NCBI GenBank assembly: GCA_946415755.1
Contig: CAMKTS010000006.1
Coordinates: 1 to 64,000 of the forward strand
Reading direction: 5' to 3'
From: an uncultured Prevotella sp.
GTDB lineage: Bacteria > Bacteroidota > Bacteroidia > Bacteroidales > Bacteroidaceae
DNA length: 64,000 bases
This document shows positions 35,251 through 44,546 of this stretch, piece after piece; within the stretch, counting starts at the first letter, position 1, and every line of letters starts with the position of its first letter. A program made the position numbers and the translations under genes. The notes beneath the pieces are model-generated. The model did not search any database. It was not told where the DNA came from and saw only the letters and a program-made list of their open reading frames with translations.

Positions 35251-37227
35251 ATGAGAATCAAACTATTCATTACAGCACTACTCTGCCCGCTGCTGATGAT
35301 GGCAGAAAACAGACAAGTGCAGTCGCCTGACGGACGGCTGACGGTAGACATCAACGTAGACAAAGGAACGGCCACCTACAGCATCCGCTACGACGGACGA
35401 CAGCTGCTGCTGCCATCGCGGCTGGGACTGACAACGAACATCGGAGACTTTACCCAAGGACTGACACTAAAAGAGGCCAAGACGGTTGAAGTAGAGAAAC
35501 ACTACGACATGACGCGCACCAAGGCATCACACTCCGACTATCAGGCCAACCGCATGGACATCACCCTGTTGGATGCACGACAGCACCGTATGGGCATCAC
35601 CTTCATGGTGAGCAACAACGATGTGGCCTTCCGCTACACACTCTACACGCAAGAGAACGATGAGCCGGCATGTGCCGTCATCAGCGGCGAGGCCACCTCA
35701 TTCCGCTTTCCCGATGGCACCACGACATTCATCTCTCCACAGAGCAAGTCGATGGTGGGATGGAAGCGCACCAAGCCAAGCTATGAAGAGGAGTATTCGG
35801 CCGACGCACCCATGTCGAAACGCTCGGCATTCGGAGAGGGATATGTATTCCCTGCCCTCTTCCACATACCGGCCGTTGCCAGCGAGGCACAGCCAACTCA
35901 AACGGGCGAGGGCTGGGTACTCATCAGCGAGACGGGTGTCACCAGTGCCTATTGCGGCACACACCTCAGCGACTGGGATGCAGAAAAGGGCTATACCATT
36001 GCCTACCCCATGCCTGGCGAGCTGAACGGACTGGGAGCAACGGCAGCAGGCATCACCGTGCCTGGCAGCACTCCCTGGCGCACGATTACCATAGGAGCAT
36101 CGCTGGCCCCCATCGTAGAGACCACCATCTCGTACGACGTGTTGGAACCGCTGTACGAAGCGACGGAACGCTATCTGCCCGGCCGCTACACCTGGAGCTG
36201 GCTGCTGTGGCAAGACAATTCCGTATGTTGGGACGATCAGATACGATTCATCGACCTGGCAGCACAGATGGGCTATGAATACTGTTTGGTAGATGCCTTG
36301 TGGGACAAGCAGATAGGGCGAGGAAGGATGGCCGAACTGTCAAAATACGCACAGCAGAAAGGCGTAAGGCTCCTGCTGTGGTACAACTCCAACGGCTATG
36401 AGAACGATGCTCCGCAGTCGCCGAGACAGTGCCTGAATACAGCTATAGCCCGCGACCGTGAGATGGCCTGGCTGAAGAAGATCGGTGTCAAGGGCATCAA
36501 GGTAGACTTCTTCGGCGGCGACAAGCAACAGACCATGCAACTCTACGAGGACATACTCTACGATGCCAACCGCTACGGACTACAGGTCATCTTCCACGGC
36601 TGTACATTGCCAAGGGGATGGGAACGGCTGTATCCGAACTTTGTAGCCTCCGAGGCTGTACTTGCCTCAGAGAACCTGTTCTTCGGAGAGCATGCCACCT
36701 TCCGCGAGGGCTTCGACCTGACACTGCACCCCTTCTGCCGCAATGCCACGGCATCGATGGACTGGGGCGGTGTCATCATGAACCGCTATATGAGCCGCGA
36801 CAACAAGAGCCGCCATACGCGCAAGACCACCGATGTCTTTGAAATGGCCTCCGGCATCACCCTGCAGAGCAGCATACAATGTGTGGCCATACAGCCCAAC
36901 AACCTGACAGAGCTGCCTGCCGTAGAGATTGACTTCCTCAAGCAGCTTCCCACCGCCTGGGACGAGACCCGTTACATCGACGGTTATCCCGGCAAGTATA
37001 TCGTAATGGCCCGCCGTAGCGGTGAAAACTGGTATATCGCAGGACTGAATGCCGAGCAGCAGGCCAAGAAGCTAACGCTCACACTGCCCATGCTGACTGC
37101 AGGCCAGTCCGTCAGCTACTATACTGATGACAAGAACGGCTATGCCGAGCTGAAACAGGTGAAAGTCGACAAGAAGGGACAACTCAAGGTAGTGATGCAA
37201 CCCAACGGGGGATTCATCATCAAATGA
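35251..37227 (+). CDS. Glycoside hydrolase family 97, retaining-type
   Basis: A 658-residue secreted GH97 enzyme. Start MRIKLFITALLCPLLMMA gives a signal peptide; an ATG 18 codons upstream falls inside the nagB terminator. The N-terminal beta-sandwich (QVQSPDGRLTVDINVDKGTATYSIRYDG), the catalytic barrel (CLVDALWDKQIGRGRMAELSKYAQQKGVRLLLWYN) and a C-terminal beta domain are all present. The segment GIKVDFFGGDKQ places Asp419 where retaining GH97 members carry the nucleophile; inverting SusB-type enzymes lack it. So alpha-galactosidase-like or another retaining alpha-glycosidase activity is more likely than SusB activity. That inference rests on one motif. Confidence 0.9.
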   Translation: MRIKLFITALLCPLLMMAENRQVQSPDGRLTVDINVDKGTATYSIRYDGRQLLLPSRLGLTTNIGDFTQGLTLKEAKTVEVEKHYDMTRTKASHSDYQANRMDITLLDARQHRMGITFMVSNNDVAFRYTLYTQENDEPACAVISGEATSFRFPDGTTTFISPQSKSMVGWKRTKPSYEEEYSADAPMSKRSAFGEGYVFPALFHIPAVASEAQPTQTGEGWVLISETGVTSAYCGTHLSDWDAEKGYTIAYPMPGELNGLGATAAGITVPGSTPWRTITIGASLAPIVETTISYDVLEPLYEATERYLPGRYTWSWLLWQDNSVCWDDQIRFIDLAAQMGYEYCLVDALWDKQIGRGRMAELSKYAQQKGVRLLLWYNSNGYENDAPQSPRQCLNTAIARDREMAWLKKIGVKGIKVDFFGGDKQQTMQLYEDILYDANRYGLQVIFHGCTLPRGWERLYPNFVASEAVLASENLFFGEHATFREGFDLTLHPFCRNATASMDWGGVIMNRYMSRDNKSRHTRKTTDVFEMASGITLQSSIQCVAIQPNNLTELPAVEIDFLKQLPTAWDETRYIDGYPGKYIVMARRSGENWYIAGLNAEQQAKKLTLTLPMLTAGQSVSYYTDDKNGYAELKQVKVDKKGQLKVVMQPNGGFIIK

Positions 37228-37241
37228 AACGGTAAAATAAA

Positions 37242-37270
37242 AATCGGGCAGTCAAGACGGCTGTCCGATT
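37242..37270. terminator. Bidirectional terminator between GH97 and dnaA
   Basis: AATCGGGCAG and CTGTCCGATT pair over 10 bp (one G-U). The minus strand then reads TTTTTATTTT, a good T run for dnaA; the plus side is weaker. Confidence 0.75.
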
Positions 37271-37271
37271 C

Positions 37272-38681
37272 TTATTTCTTCAACTTGAAGGAATTCTCGA
37301 TACTACTCAGTTCTGAGAGGAAAGATTTGTCAACCTTCAGCCGCTGCTCAATGGTACTACAGCTGTGAATCACCGTAGAATGGTCGCGCCCGCCAATGAG
37401 CTGGCCGATGCGCGAGGCAGGCATCTTGGTATACTTCTGAGCCAGATACATCGACACCTGGCGCACCAACACATAGTCGCGCTTACGGGAACGGCTGAAT
37501 ACTTGCTGCTGCGATACACCATAGTGCCCACAGACTTTCTCCACGATATCGTCGACCGTGAGCGGCTTGTTATCAACCTTGACGGCACGCTTGATGACAC
37601 GTTCGGCCAGACGCATGTCAATATTGCTATTGTATACGATAGAATAAGCCATCAGGGAGTTGACCACACCCTCCAAGTCGCGCACGCTACCGTTGGCCGT
37701 CTCGGCAATGAAACGGATAACATCCTCAGGAATCTTCAGTCCGTTACGGCGACATTTGGCCGTCAGGATGTCAACGCACAGCTGTTCGTTGGGACGCTCC
37801 AACTCGGCAATCAGGCCACAGGCGAAGCGTGTCAGCAAACGGTCCTTCACACCAAGCAAGTCAACAGGTGGGCGGTCACTGGCCAGAATAATCTGCTTGC
37901 CGTAGCGGAACAAGTGGTCGAAGATGTGGAAGAAGGTGTCGAGCGTCTTCGTAGCCGTTGCCCACTCCTGGATGTCATCGACTATCAGCACATCAATGGT
38001 CTGGTAGAACTGGATGAACTCATTGACCTTGTTCTGACGGACAGCATCCGTATACTGCACCTGGAACAGACGGGCAGAGACATATAGCACACGCTTCTTG
38101 GAATAAATCTCCTTGCACTTGATGCCTATAGCATTAATAAGGTGTGTCTTACCACATCCGGAAGGACCGAAGACAAACAGAGGATTGAACGTCTGTTTGC
38201 CCGGATGCTCTGCCACCGAAAGACCCACGGTACGCGGAAGCTTGTTGGAAGCACCCTCAATAAAAGTCTGGAAAGTCTTGTGAAGATCCAGCTGCGGATT
38301 CAAGTCCTGTGGTACGGCAGCATCCAGAACCGTAGGAGTCTTGTTGGCACGCCCTGACACGGGCACCAAGTCAATGTCTACAGGGTCGTCTCCCTCCACA
38401 TCCTGCTTCAGATTATGCTCCTTGTCTGTCACCACCCGATAGGTCAGCTTAATGCGCTGTCCATAACAGCGGAAAATGACCTTGCTCAACAGATGCACAT
38501 AGTATTGCTCCAGGTACTCGTACACGTACATACTCGGTACCTGCACGAGAAGCGTCCGGCTATTGTCATCGTACTTTTCGAAAACGATAGACGCGAACAG
38601 TGATTTATATTGCTGCTCTGTGACAATCTCCTTGATGAGACCAAGGCAGTCATCCCAAAGCGCTTTTGGAGTTTTTACCAT
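37272..38681 (-). CDS. dnaA: Chromosomal replication initiator DnaA
   Basis: DnaA opens the origin of replication and loads the helicase. The 469-residue protein has the N-terminal DnaB-interacting domain (about 1-90), a variable linker, the AAA+ domain with Walker A GPSGCGKTH and VDDIQEWA as Walker B, and the C-terminal helix-turn-helix with the DnaA signature (GGRDHSTVIHSC). All domains are complete. The gene stands apart from other replication genes. A possible -7 box (GAACTTTG on the minus strand at 38742-38749) is off consensus. Confidence 0.97.
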   Translation of the reverse strand: MVKTPKALWDDCLGLIKEIVTEQQYKSLFASIVFEKYDDNSRTLLVQVPSMYVYEYLEQYYVHLLSKVIFRCYGQRIKLTYRVVTDKEHNLKQDVEGDDPVDIDLVPVSGRANKTPTVLDAAVPQDLNPQLDLHKTFQTFIEGASNKLPRTVGLSVAEHPGKQTFNPLFVFGPSGCGKTHLINAIGIKCKEIYSKKRVLYVSARLFQVQYTDAVRQNKVNEFIQFYQTIDVLIVDDIQEWATATKTLDTFFHIFDHLFRYGKQIILASDRPPVDLLGVKDRLLTRFACGLIAELERPNEQLCVDILTAKCRRNGLKIPEDVIRFIAETANGSVRDLEGVVNSLMAYSIVYNSNIDMRLAERVIKRAVKVDNKPLTVDDIVEKVCGHYGVSQQQVFSRSRKRDYVLVRQVSMYLAQKYTKMPASRIGQLIGGRDHSTVIHSCSTIEQRLKVDKSFLSELSSIENSFKLKK

Positions 38682-39050
38682 GTAGCGTTAGTGTTAACCT
38701 TATTTTAGTTATTAAGACGGATGGTCTGTCGTATTTCGGATGCAAAGTTCGTAATTTTTTTGCAAACTAACAAATCTTCATTTTCAGACATTTTTATCCG
38801 TCAATTGCGTAACTTGCTATTTTTTCGTACATTACCGCCAATTGTTGAGGATTATTGATTTTTGACCGTTTGCAAATATTCAACCATCTGTTTATCAATA
38901 GCTTATGAAAAGACACACACGACACCGCCACTGTGCATCCCCACCAAAAATATGCTTTGGAAAGTGTGCAATATCAGACAATTGCCTCGTTTGAGTTGAA
39001 ACATATTCAAACAGTCTCCTAATTTAGACAACTTAAAAATTACAAACTTT
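38682..39050. other. Intergenic stretch between dnaA and the MCE gene
   Basis: This AT-rich 369-base gap has no reading frame of note. It contains two TTTGCAAA palindromes (near 38760 and 38870) and several T runs. No cluster of TTATCCACA-type DnaA boxes was found, so it is not called an origin. It must hold the dnaA promoter. Confidence 0.5.
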
Positions 39051-39956
39051 TTACTTGTCCTTTTTTCCAAAAACGGAGAAGTGTACGTAACGCTTCGGAT
39101 GAGCCTTCAAGTCGATAAGCAGCGAGTCGGCATCAGCCACCGTTGCATTCAGCCTTTCATACAACGTGGCATCTCGCATGAGCAGCCCCAGCGTACCCTC
39201 ATTACTATTCAGCTTGTTGGTCATCTGCTCTACATTCGCCAGCGTCTGGTTCACCTTAGCCACCATAGCCGCTATATCTACGGCAGACAGGTTGGCCGTC
39301 AGCTGTTGCGTATTGTCCAGCACGCCGTCAGCCTTGTTCAGCAGGCCAGGCACATCACGGTTCAAACTGGCAGAGAGCGACTTGAGGTCACGGCTGGTTG
39401 ACTCCAGGTTACCCGTCATCCCCTCTACATGGTGCAGGATGTTACGCAGTGCCGGGTCGGCCAACAACTGGTTCAGATTGCTCATAATACTGTCGAGCTT
39501 CGGCACGATGGCCTCGATGGCGGGCAGCATATCACCCACCTTGCTCATCACTCCACTCTGTGTACCGCCAGGAATGGTGTCGCCCTTGGCCACCATATTG
39601 ATGGGATCGTCGGAGAGAATGAGGTTCACCTTGATATTCCCCAGCAGGTCGCTGGCTATCTCGGCATGAGAGCCACGCGGCAGGCGCATTTGTTTGTCCA
39701 GATTCACCACAGCGACAATCTTCCCCTGTGGATGATAGTCGTACACGATGTCACGCACCACGCCGACTTTGTAGCCGTTGGCGTATACCGGCGACGATGG
39801 CGAGAGTCCGCTGACATCGTCGAATGCCACATAATAGGCTTCGTCACTGGAGAATATCGAAAGGCCCTTGAGGAACTGCAGGCCATAAAAGAGCACCACG
39901 ATCCCCGCAATGGTTGTCAGTGCTATCTTAACTTCCTTTGTAAAGAACTTCATCAT
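39051..39956 (-). CDS. MlaD/MCE-domain lipid-transport protein
   Basis: A 301-residue protein with an N-terminal membrane anchor (IALTTIAGIVVLFYGLQFLKG) and an MCE domain at about 37-115 (AYYVAFDDVSGLSPSSPVYANGYKVGVV). A long helical region follows. MCE proteins form rings that carry phospholipids between the inner and outer membranes. The usual partners, an ABC ATPase and permease, are not adjacent. It is downstream of the amidase gene on the same strand with a 48-base gap, a common Bacteroidetes pairing. Confidence 0.9.
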   Translation of the reverse strand: MMKFFTKEVKIALTTIAGIVVLFYGLQFLKGLSIFSSDEAYYVAFDDVSGLSPSSPVYANGYKVGVVRDIVYDYHPQGKIVAVVNLDKQMRLPRGSHAEIASDLLGNIKVNLILSDDPINMVAKGDTIPGGTQSGVMSKVGDMLPAIEAIVPKLDSIMSNLNQLLADPALRNILHHVEGMTGNLESTSRDLKSLSASLNRDVPGLLNKADGVLDNTQQLTANLSAVDIAAMVAKVNQTLANVEQMTNKLNSNEGTLGLLMRDATLYERLNATVADADSLLIDLKAHPKRYVHFSVFGKKDK

Positions 39957-40004
39957 CTTCGTATGTCAAAAAAACAATTATCTTATTCTGTTACCTTATT
40001 CTAA

Positions 40005-41420
40005 TTATCTGTTGGTCTTGAACTCCTGTATGGCTGCTCGCACATCGGTCTTGCTGCCATTCTTGAAGGCTATGATGAAAGCCTCCGGGAAACGGGAAAG
40101 CAGCGACTTGCGCAGACGGGCAATAGCATTGTAGTCCTCCGAGGCTCCCACCGTGTACTTGTACATACCGCCCTCCTCGTAGCATTCCGCATCCGACTGC
40201 CCTTTCAGCCTGGCATCATTCTTCTTCAGACGGGCAGAGCTGGCCAGTATCTGGACTTTGAAAACAGGTTTCGACGACACCTTGGCAACTGCTGGGGCTG
40301 GTTTTTCGGATAAAGCAGCGGGTTTTTCGGGTAAAGCAGCGGGTTTTTCGGGTAAAGCAGCGGGTTTTTCGGGTAAAGCAGCGGGTTTTTCGGGTAAAGC
40401 AGCTTGTTCTTCAGCTGCGGGAGCTGGTTCTTCCATGACGATAGAGTCGGTGCTGGCCACAGCAGGCTGACTCTGGTCATCTGTTCCTGCCACGCTCTTC
40501 CCCTCACGGACGGCAGCCAACTCTTGCGCCACCTTGCTCTTCTTGCGCTTCGGCTTTTCCACCTTCACCTCTTCTTCCTTCTTTTTCTCTTCCTGCTGCG
40601 GAGTCACAGTTGTCGCGGTAGTTTCTTCCTCTACCCTGGAGGGCACCACTCCGCTCTTGTCGTACTTTTTCTTATAGTCGAGGAAAGCCTGATAGATGCC
40701 CCGCCCCAGTTGGCTGACACCATCGCTGGAACTCAGATAGCGTTCTTCGTCGGCAGTGGAGATAAAGCCAAGTTCTATCAGGCAACTGGGCATCGACGTC
40801 TCGCGAAGCACCAGGAATCCTGCCTGCTTCACTCCCTTGTCGGCACGTCCGGCAGCGGCACAGGTTCGTTTCTGTACGAATTTGGCCAATTCCACGCTCT
40901 GCGCCATGTTGTGGTCCTGTATGAACTCAAACATGATATAGCTCTCCGACGAATTAGGGTCGAAGCCCTGATAGCGCTGCTTATAGTCCTTCTCTATCAG
41001 GATAACCGCATTTTCGCGCTTGGCCACGTCAAGGTTGTCGGCAGCACGGTGCATACCAAGCGTATAGGTCTCCAATCCCCTTGAGATACGGCCTTTGGGC
41101 AGCGCATTGGTATGGATGGAGATAAAGAGGTCGGCCTTGTTTTGGTTGGCAATGTCGGCACGGGTATGCAGCGGGATGAACACGTCAGACTTGCGGGTAT
41201 AGATAACCTTCACGTCCGGACAGTTGCGCTCCACCAGTTTTCCGAAAGCCAGCGCCACGTTCAGGTTGATGGTTTTCTCCTTCGTTATCTTACCGATGGC
41301 TCCTGTATCATGTCCGCCGTGTCCGGCATCGATGACGAGGGTAAACTTCTTGGCGGCAGCCCCGGCGGCCACCGTCAGCACCATCATCATCCCTATTAGT
41401 AAAAACAACCTTCTCATCAT
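40005..41420 (-). CDS. N-acetylmuramoyl-L-alanine amidase with SPOR-like end
   Basis: This exported 471-residue enzyme cleaves the amide bond between muramic acid and the stem peptide of peptidoglycan. Start MMRRLFLLIGMMM gives a signal peptide; a start 10 codons upstream is less likely. The Amidase_3 domain spans about 27-255, with zinc ligands in IDAGHGGHDTGA and in SIHTNAL and the catalytic Glu region SCLIELGFIS. A charged linker then carries five copies of the heptapeptide AALPEKP, read from a 21-bp tandem repeat. The C-terminal 80 residues (FKVQILASSARLK...) resemble a SPOR domain that would bind septal peptidoglycan. Confidence 0.92.
   Translation of the reverse strand: MMRRLFLLIGMMMVLTVAAGAAAKKFTLVIDAGHGGHDTGAIGKITKEKTINLNVALAFGKLVERNCPDVKVIYTRKSDVFIPLHTRADIANQNKADLFISIHTNALPKGRISRGLETYTLGMHRAADNLDVAKRENAVILIEKDYKQRYQGFDPNSSESYIMFEFIQDHNMAQSVELAKFVQKRTCAAAGRADKGVKQAGFLVLRETSMPSCLIELGFISTADEERYLSSSDGVSQLGRGIYQAFLDYKKKYDKSGVVPSRVEEETTATTVTPQQEEKKKEEEVKVEKPKRKKSKVAQELAAVREGKSVAGTDDQSQPAVASTDSIVMEEPAPAAEEQAALPEKPAALPEKPAALPEKPAALPEKPAALSEKPAPAVAKVSSKPVFKVQILASSARLKKNDARLKGQSDAECYEEGGMYKYTVGASEDYNAIARLRKSLLSRFPEAFIIAFKNGSKTDVRAAIQEFKTNR
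40300..40404. repeat. Five in-frame 21-bp repeats in the amidase gene
   Basis: The unit GGTTTTTCGGGTAAAGCAGC plus one G occurs five times head to tail with almost no change: one base differs in the first unit and one in the last. It adds seven residues per copy to the linker. Confidence 0.95.
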
Positions 41421-41459
41421 TATTTCTTCATTATCATCTGTTACGTCCATCGTCTGGCA

Positions 41460-41828
41460 TCATCTCACTAAGTGCAACTCCACGCCAGCTCCCTTGCTGT
41501 CGGCTCCCATCGGCGGATTCAGCTTCGTCAGTTCAAGGTCGACGGCCGTCACTTGGGGAAAGCTGCTGAATACAGCCTGACCGATGCGCCCTGCCACATG
41601 TTCCAGGAGCATCGACGGCTGTTCCATCTCTCTTTTCACCACCTCGTACAGTGTTGAATAGTCAAGGGTCAGTTCAATGATGTCGTCTCTGACGGCAGAC
41701 TCCATATCCACGGCGACGCGCAGCGACACCGCGAAGTCGCCGCCAACCTCCCGTTCCTGGGGCATCACCCCATGAAAAGCGTGGAAGTACACATCGCGCA
41801 GGAATATATATGAACGTTCTATTCTCAT
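41460..41828 (-). CDS. folB: Dihydroneopterin aldolase
   Basis: FolB converts dihydroneopterin to 6-hydroxymethyl-dihydropterin in folate synthesis. The 122-residue protein has YIFLRDVYFHAFHGVMPQEREVGGDFAVSLRVAVD at the start and the LTLDYSTLYEVVKREMEQPSMLLEHVAGRI core, with a normal length. It lies between nrdJ and the amidase gene on the same strand with short gaps, so the three may be co-transcribed. Confidence 0.95.
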   Translation of the reverse strand: MRIERSYIFLRDVYFHAFHGVMPQEREVGGDFAVSLRVAVDMESAVRDDIIELTLDYSTLYEVVKREMEQPSMLLEHVAGRIGQAVFSSFPQVTAVDLELTKLNPPMGADSKGAGVELHLVR

Positions 41829-41850
41829 TACCTTATTCTTTTTCTATGCA

Positions 41851-44430
41851 TCAGCCACACCGGCTGCTGCCGCAGTTCTTACATATCAGACACCCCTCCT
41901 GATACACCAGACTCTCAGAGCCACAGTTCGGGCATTTCTGTCCCTTGGCCTCCGTACCGTCTACGATATACTTCTTCAGGGCACGCTCCACACCGACCTT
42001 CCACGTGTTGATGCTCTCCGACTTCAACTGGAGCGAGGAAACGAGCTTGATGACGTGGTCGATCGGCATGCGGTAGCGCAGCACACCGCTGATGAGCTTG
42101 GCATAGTTCCAGTATTCAGGATTGAACTTCTCCGAGAGGCCCTCGACGGTAGTCTTGTAGCCGCGCTTGTTCTCAAACTGGAAGTCATAGCGCTTCGTCC
42201 CGTCATCGTTCACCTGTTTGATAATCTTTCCCTTGGTGACCGACTTGGGAAGCAAGATGCCCTCCTCGTCATCCTGCAGACCGGTGAAGATTTCGTAGGG
42301 ATAGCCATTGAGCAGTCCTACGAAGGCCACCCACTTGTCCTTGTTGTTCTGGAAGCGTACCACGTCACATTCCAGTTCCTTCGGGCGCACCTCCGTCACC
42401 TCCGGATGCTTGCAGGGCAGGTCTGGCTGTGCCTCGAGGTTATTGTCCTTCGTGGTGTCCTCCTCCGTCTGCTCCTTCTTGTCTTTCTTCGACACGCTGA
42501 CCATCACCCCGGCGCGACTGCCGTCACGATAGATGGTACAGCCCTTGCAGCCCGAGCGCCAGGCCTCGACATACAAGCGGTTGACGAGTGCCTCGTCCAC
42601 ATCGCTGGGCAGGTTGACCGTCACGCTGATGGAGTGGTCCACCCACTTCTGGATGGCCCCCTGCATACGCACCTTCATCAGCCAGTCGACATCATTGGCT
42701 GTTGCCTTATAGTAGGGCGACTTAGCCACCAGCTCATCAATCTCTTCCTGGGTATAGCGCTTCGCAGTGTCCCGCCCGTTCACCTTCATCCATTCCATGA
42801 ACTTCGGATGGTAGACGATGTACTCCTCAAAGGAGTCGCCCACCTCGTCGACAAAGTCTACATGTACATCGGTATCGTTGGGGTTTACCTTGCGGCGACG
42901 CTTATAGACAGGCAGGAACACGGGTTCAATACCACTCGTGGTCTGTGTCATCAGGCTGGTGGTACCCGTCGGAGCTATCGTCAGACAGGCAATATTGCGA
43001 CGGCCGTACTTTGTCATCTCTTCATACAGCTGACCGTCGGCCTGTTTCAGGCGCAGGATAAAAGGATTCTGAGCCTCGCGCTTGGCATCGTAAATGCTGA
43101 AGGCACCGCGCTCCTTGGCCATCTCCACACTGGAGCGATAGGCGTTCAGCATCAGCGTCTTATGCACCTCCACCGAGAAGTCGGTAGCCTCCTGCGTACC
43201 ATAGCGCAGTCCCATAGCAGCAATCATATCGCCCTCGGCGGTAATGCCCACGCCCGTGCGGCGGCCTTTCGAACTCTTGGCCTTGATTTTCTCCCACAGA
43301 TGCAGCTCCGTACCCTTCACCTCCATCGACTGCGGGTCGCTGTCAATCTTCTCCATGATGAGGTCAATCTTCTCCAGTTCCAGGTCTACGATATCGTCCA
43401 TGATGCGCTGGGCCATAGCCACATGCTTGCGGAACAGCTCATAGTCGAAGTAGGCCTCCTTCGTAAAGGGATTCTTCACATAGCTGTACAGGTTGATTGA
43501 CAGCAGACGGCAGGAGTCGTAAGGACAGAGGGGTATCTCGCCGCAGGGATTCGTCGATACCGTGCGGAAACCCAGGTCGGCATAGCAGTCGGGAATGCTC
43601 TCCTTGAGGATGGTGTCCCAAAACAGCACACCAGGCTCGGCACTCTTCCAGGCATTATGCACGATTTTCCCCCATAGCGTCTTCGCCGAAATCTCCTGAC
43701 GGACGGCCGTTTCCTCGCCGTCAATAGGGAACTGCTGCACGTAGGGTTTGTCCTCTATGGCAGCCTCCATGAAGGCATCGTCAATCTTCACGCTGACGTT
43801 GGCACCCGTCACCTTTCCCTCTTCCATCTTGGCATCGATGAAGGCCTCTGCCTCCGGATGCTTGATGCTGACGCTCAGCATCAGGGCACCTCGCCTGCCG
43901 TCCTGGGCCACCTCGCGCGTACTATTACTATAGCGCTCCATGAAGGGCACCAAGCCCGTGGAGGTCAGGGCCGAATTGTTGACCGGCGACCCCTTCGGAC
44001 GGATATGGCTCAGGTCGTGGCCCACCCCACCCCTGCGCTTCATCAGCTGTACCTGCTCCTCGTCGATGCGCAGAATGGCACCATACGAGTCGGCATTGCC
44101 CTCCAGTCCTATCACGAAACAGTTGCTGAGCGATGCTATCTGATGGTTGTTGCCAATGCCCGTCATCGGACTGCCGGCAGGCACCACATAGCGGAAATGA
44201 TCCAGCAGGTCGAAAATCTGCTGCGCGGTAAGCGGGTTCTTGTATTTCTGTTCGATGCGCGCCACCTCATTGGCAATACGCCAGTGCATCTGCTCCGGCG
44301 AACGCTCGTAGATGTTACCAAACGAGTCCTTCATCGCATACTTGTTCACCCATACGCGGGCAGCCAGCTCGTCGCCGCCAAAATATGCCAAAGAGGCCTC
44401 TAACGCCTCATCGTAAGTATAAGTCTGCAT
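41851..44430 (-). CDS. nrdJ: Adenosylcobalamin-dependent ribonucleotide reductase
   Basis: This class II enzyme reduces ribonucleotides using coenzyme B12, so DNA precursors can be made with or without oxygen. The 859-residue protein starts MQTYTYDEALEASLAYFGG, chosen because the -7 box lies at 44452 and because the upstream reading comes from AAAATGAAAAAT-type repeats. Core motifs include SNCFVIGLEGNADSYGAIL, VSTNPCGEIPLCPYDSC and CLTIAPTGTTSLMTQTTSGIEP. The C-terminus CPNCGSESLVYQEGCLICKNCGSSRCG is a zinc-ribbon-like tail with redox cysteines. No B12 riboswitch precedes it. Confidence 0.95.
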   Translation of the reverse strand: MQTYTYDEALEASLAYFGGDELAARVWVNKYAMKDSFGNIYERSPEQMHWRIANEVARIEQKYKNPLTAQQIFDLLDHFRYVVPAGSPMTGIGNNHQIASLSNCFVIGLEGNADSYGAILRIDEEQVQLMKRRGGVGHDLSHIRPKGSPVNNSALTSTGLVPFMERYSNSTREVAQDGRRGALMLSVSIKHPEAEAFIDAKMEEGKVTGANVSVKIDDAFMEAAIEDKPYVQQFPIDGEETAVRQEISAKTLWGKIVHNAWKSAEPGVLFWDTILKESIPDCYADLGFRTVSTNPCGEIPLCPYDSCRLLSINLYSYVKNPFTKEAYFDYELFRKHVAMAQRIMDDIVDLELEKIDLIMEKIDSDPQSMEVKGTELHLWEKIKAKSSKGRRTGVGITAEGDMIAAMGLRYGTQEATDFSVEVHKTLMLNAYRSSVEMAKERGAFSIYDAKREAQNPFILRLKQADGQLYEEMTKYGRRNIACLTIAPTGTTSLMTQTTSGIEPVFLPVYKRRRKVNPNDTDVHVDFVDEVGDSFEEYIVYHPKFMEWMKVNGRDTAKRYTQEEIDELVAKSPYYKATANDVDWLMKVRMQGAIQKWVDHSISVTVNLPSDVDEALVNRLYVEAWRSGCKGCTIYRDGSRAGVMVSVSKKDKKEQTEEDTTKDNNLEAQPDLPCKHPEVTEVRPKELECDVVRFQNNKDKWVAFVGLLNGYPYEIFTGLQDDEEGILLPKSVTKGKIIKQVNDDGTKRYDFQFENKRGYKTTVEGLSEKFNPEYWNYAKLISGVLRYRMPIDHVIKLVSSLQLKSESINTWKVGVERALKKYIVDGTEAKGQKCPNCGSESLVYQEGCLICKNCGSSRCG

Positions 44431-44451
44431 AGCTATCTGAAAATTTTGCGG

Positions 44452-44459
44452 CAAAGGTA
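44452..44459 (-). promoter_or_regulatory. -7 box of nrdJ
   Basis: The minus strand reads TACCTTTG 21 bases before the nrdJ ATG. It faces the nitroreductase promoter across about 75 bp of low-complexity A/T-rich repeats. Confidence 0.65.
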
Positions 44460-44534
44460 CGAAATAATTTTCAATTTCTATTTTTTTCATTTCTAATTTT
44501 TCATTTTTCATTTTTAATTTTTCATTTTTATTCG

Positions 44535-44542
44535 TACCTTTG
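44535..44542 (+). promoter_or_regulatory. -7 box of the nitroreductase gene
   Basis: TACCTTTG ends only four bases before the ATG at 44547, so the message would be leaderless or nearly so. Confidence 0.6.
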
Positions 44543-44546
44543 CAGC

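Noticed and set aside
38860..38885. CCGTTTGCAAATATT near dnaA as another starch operator
   Set aside because: Only one half-site matches, the central CG is missing and the distance to any -7 box does not fit.
38682..39050. Possible replication origin next to dnaA
   Set aside because: No cluster of TTATCCACA-like boxes and only two TTTGCAAA palindromes; Bacteroidetes origins are often far from dnaA. GC-skew over the whole chromosome would be needed.
40300..40404. Short regularly spaced repeats as a CRISPR array
   Set aside because: The units are contiguous without spacers and lie in frame inside the amidase gene.
44400..44546. Cobalamin riboswitch upstream of the B12-dependent ribonucleotide reductase
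   Set aside because: The -7 box lies only 21 bases before the start codon, which leaves no room for a riboswitch, and no B12-box-like sequence was seen.
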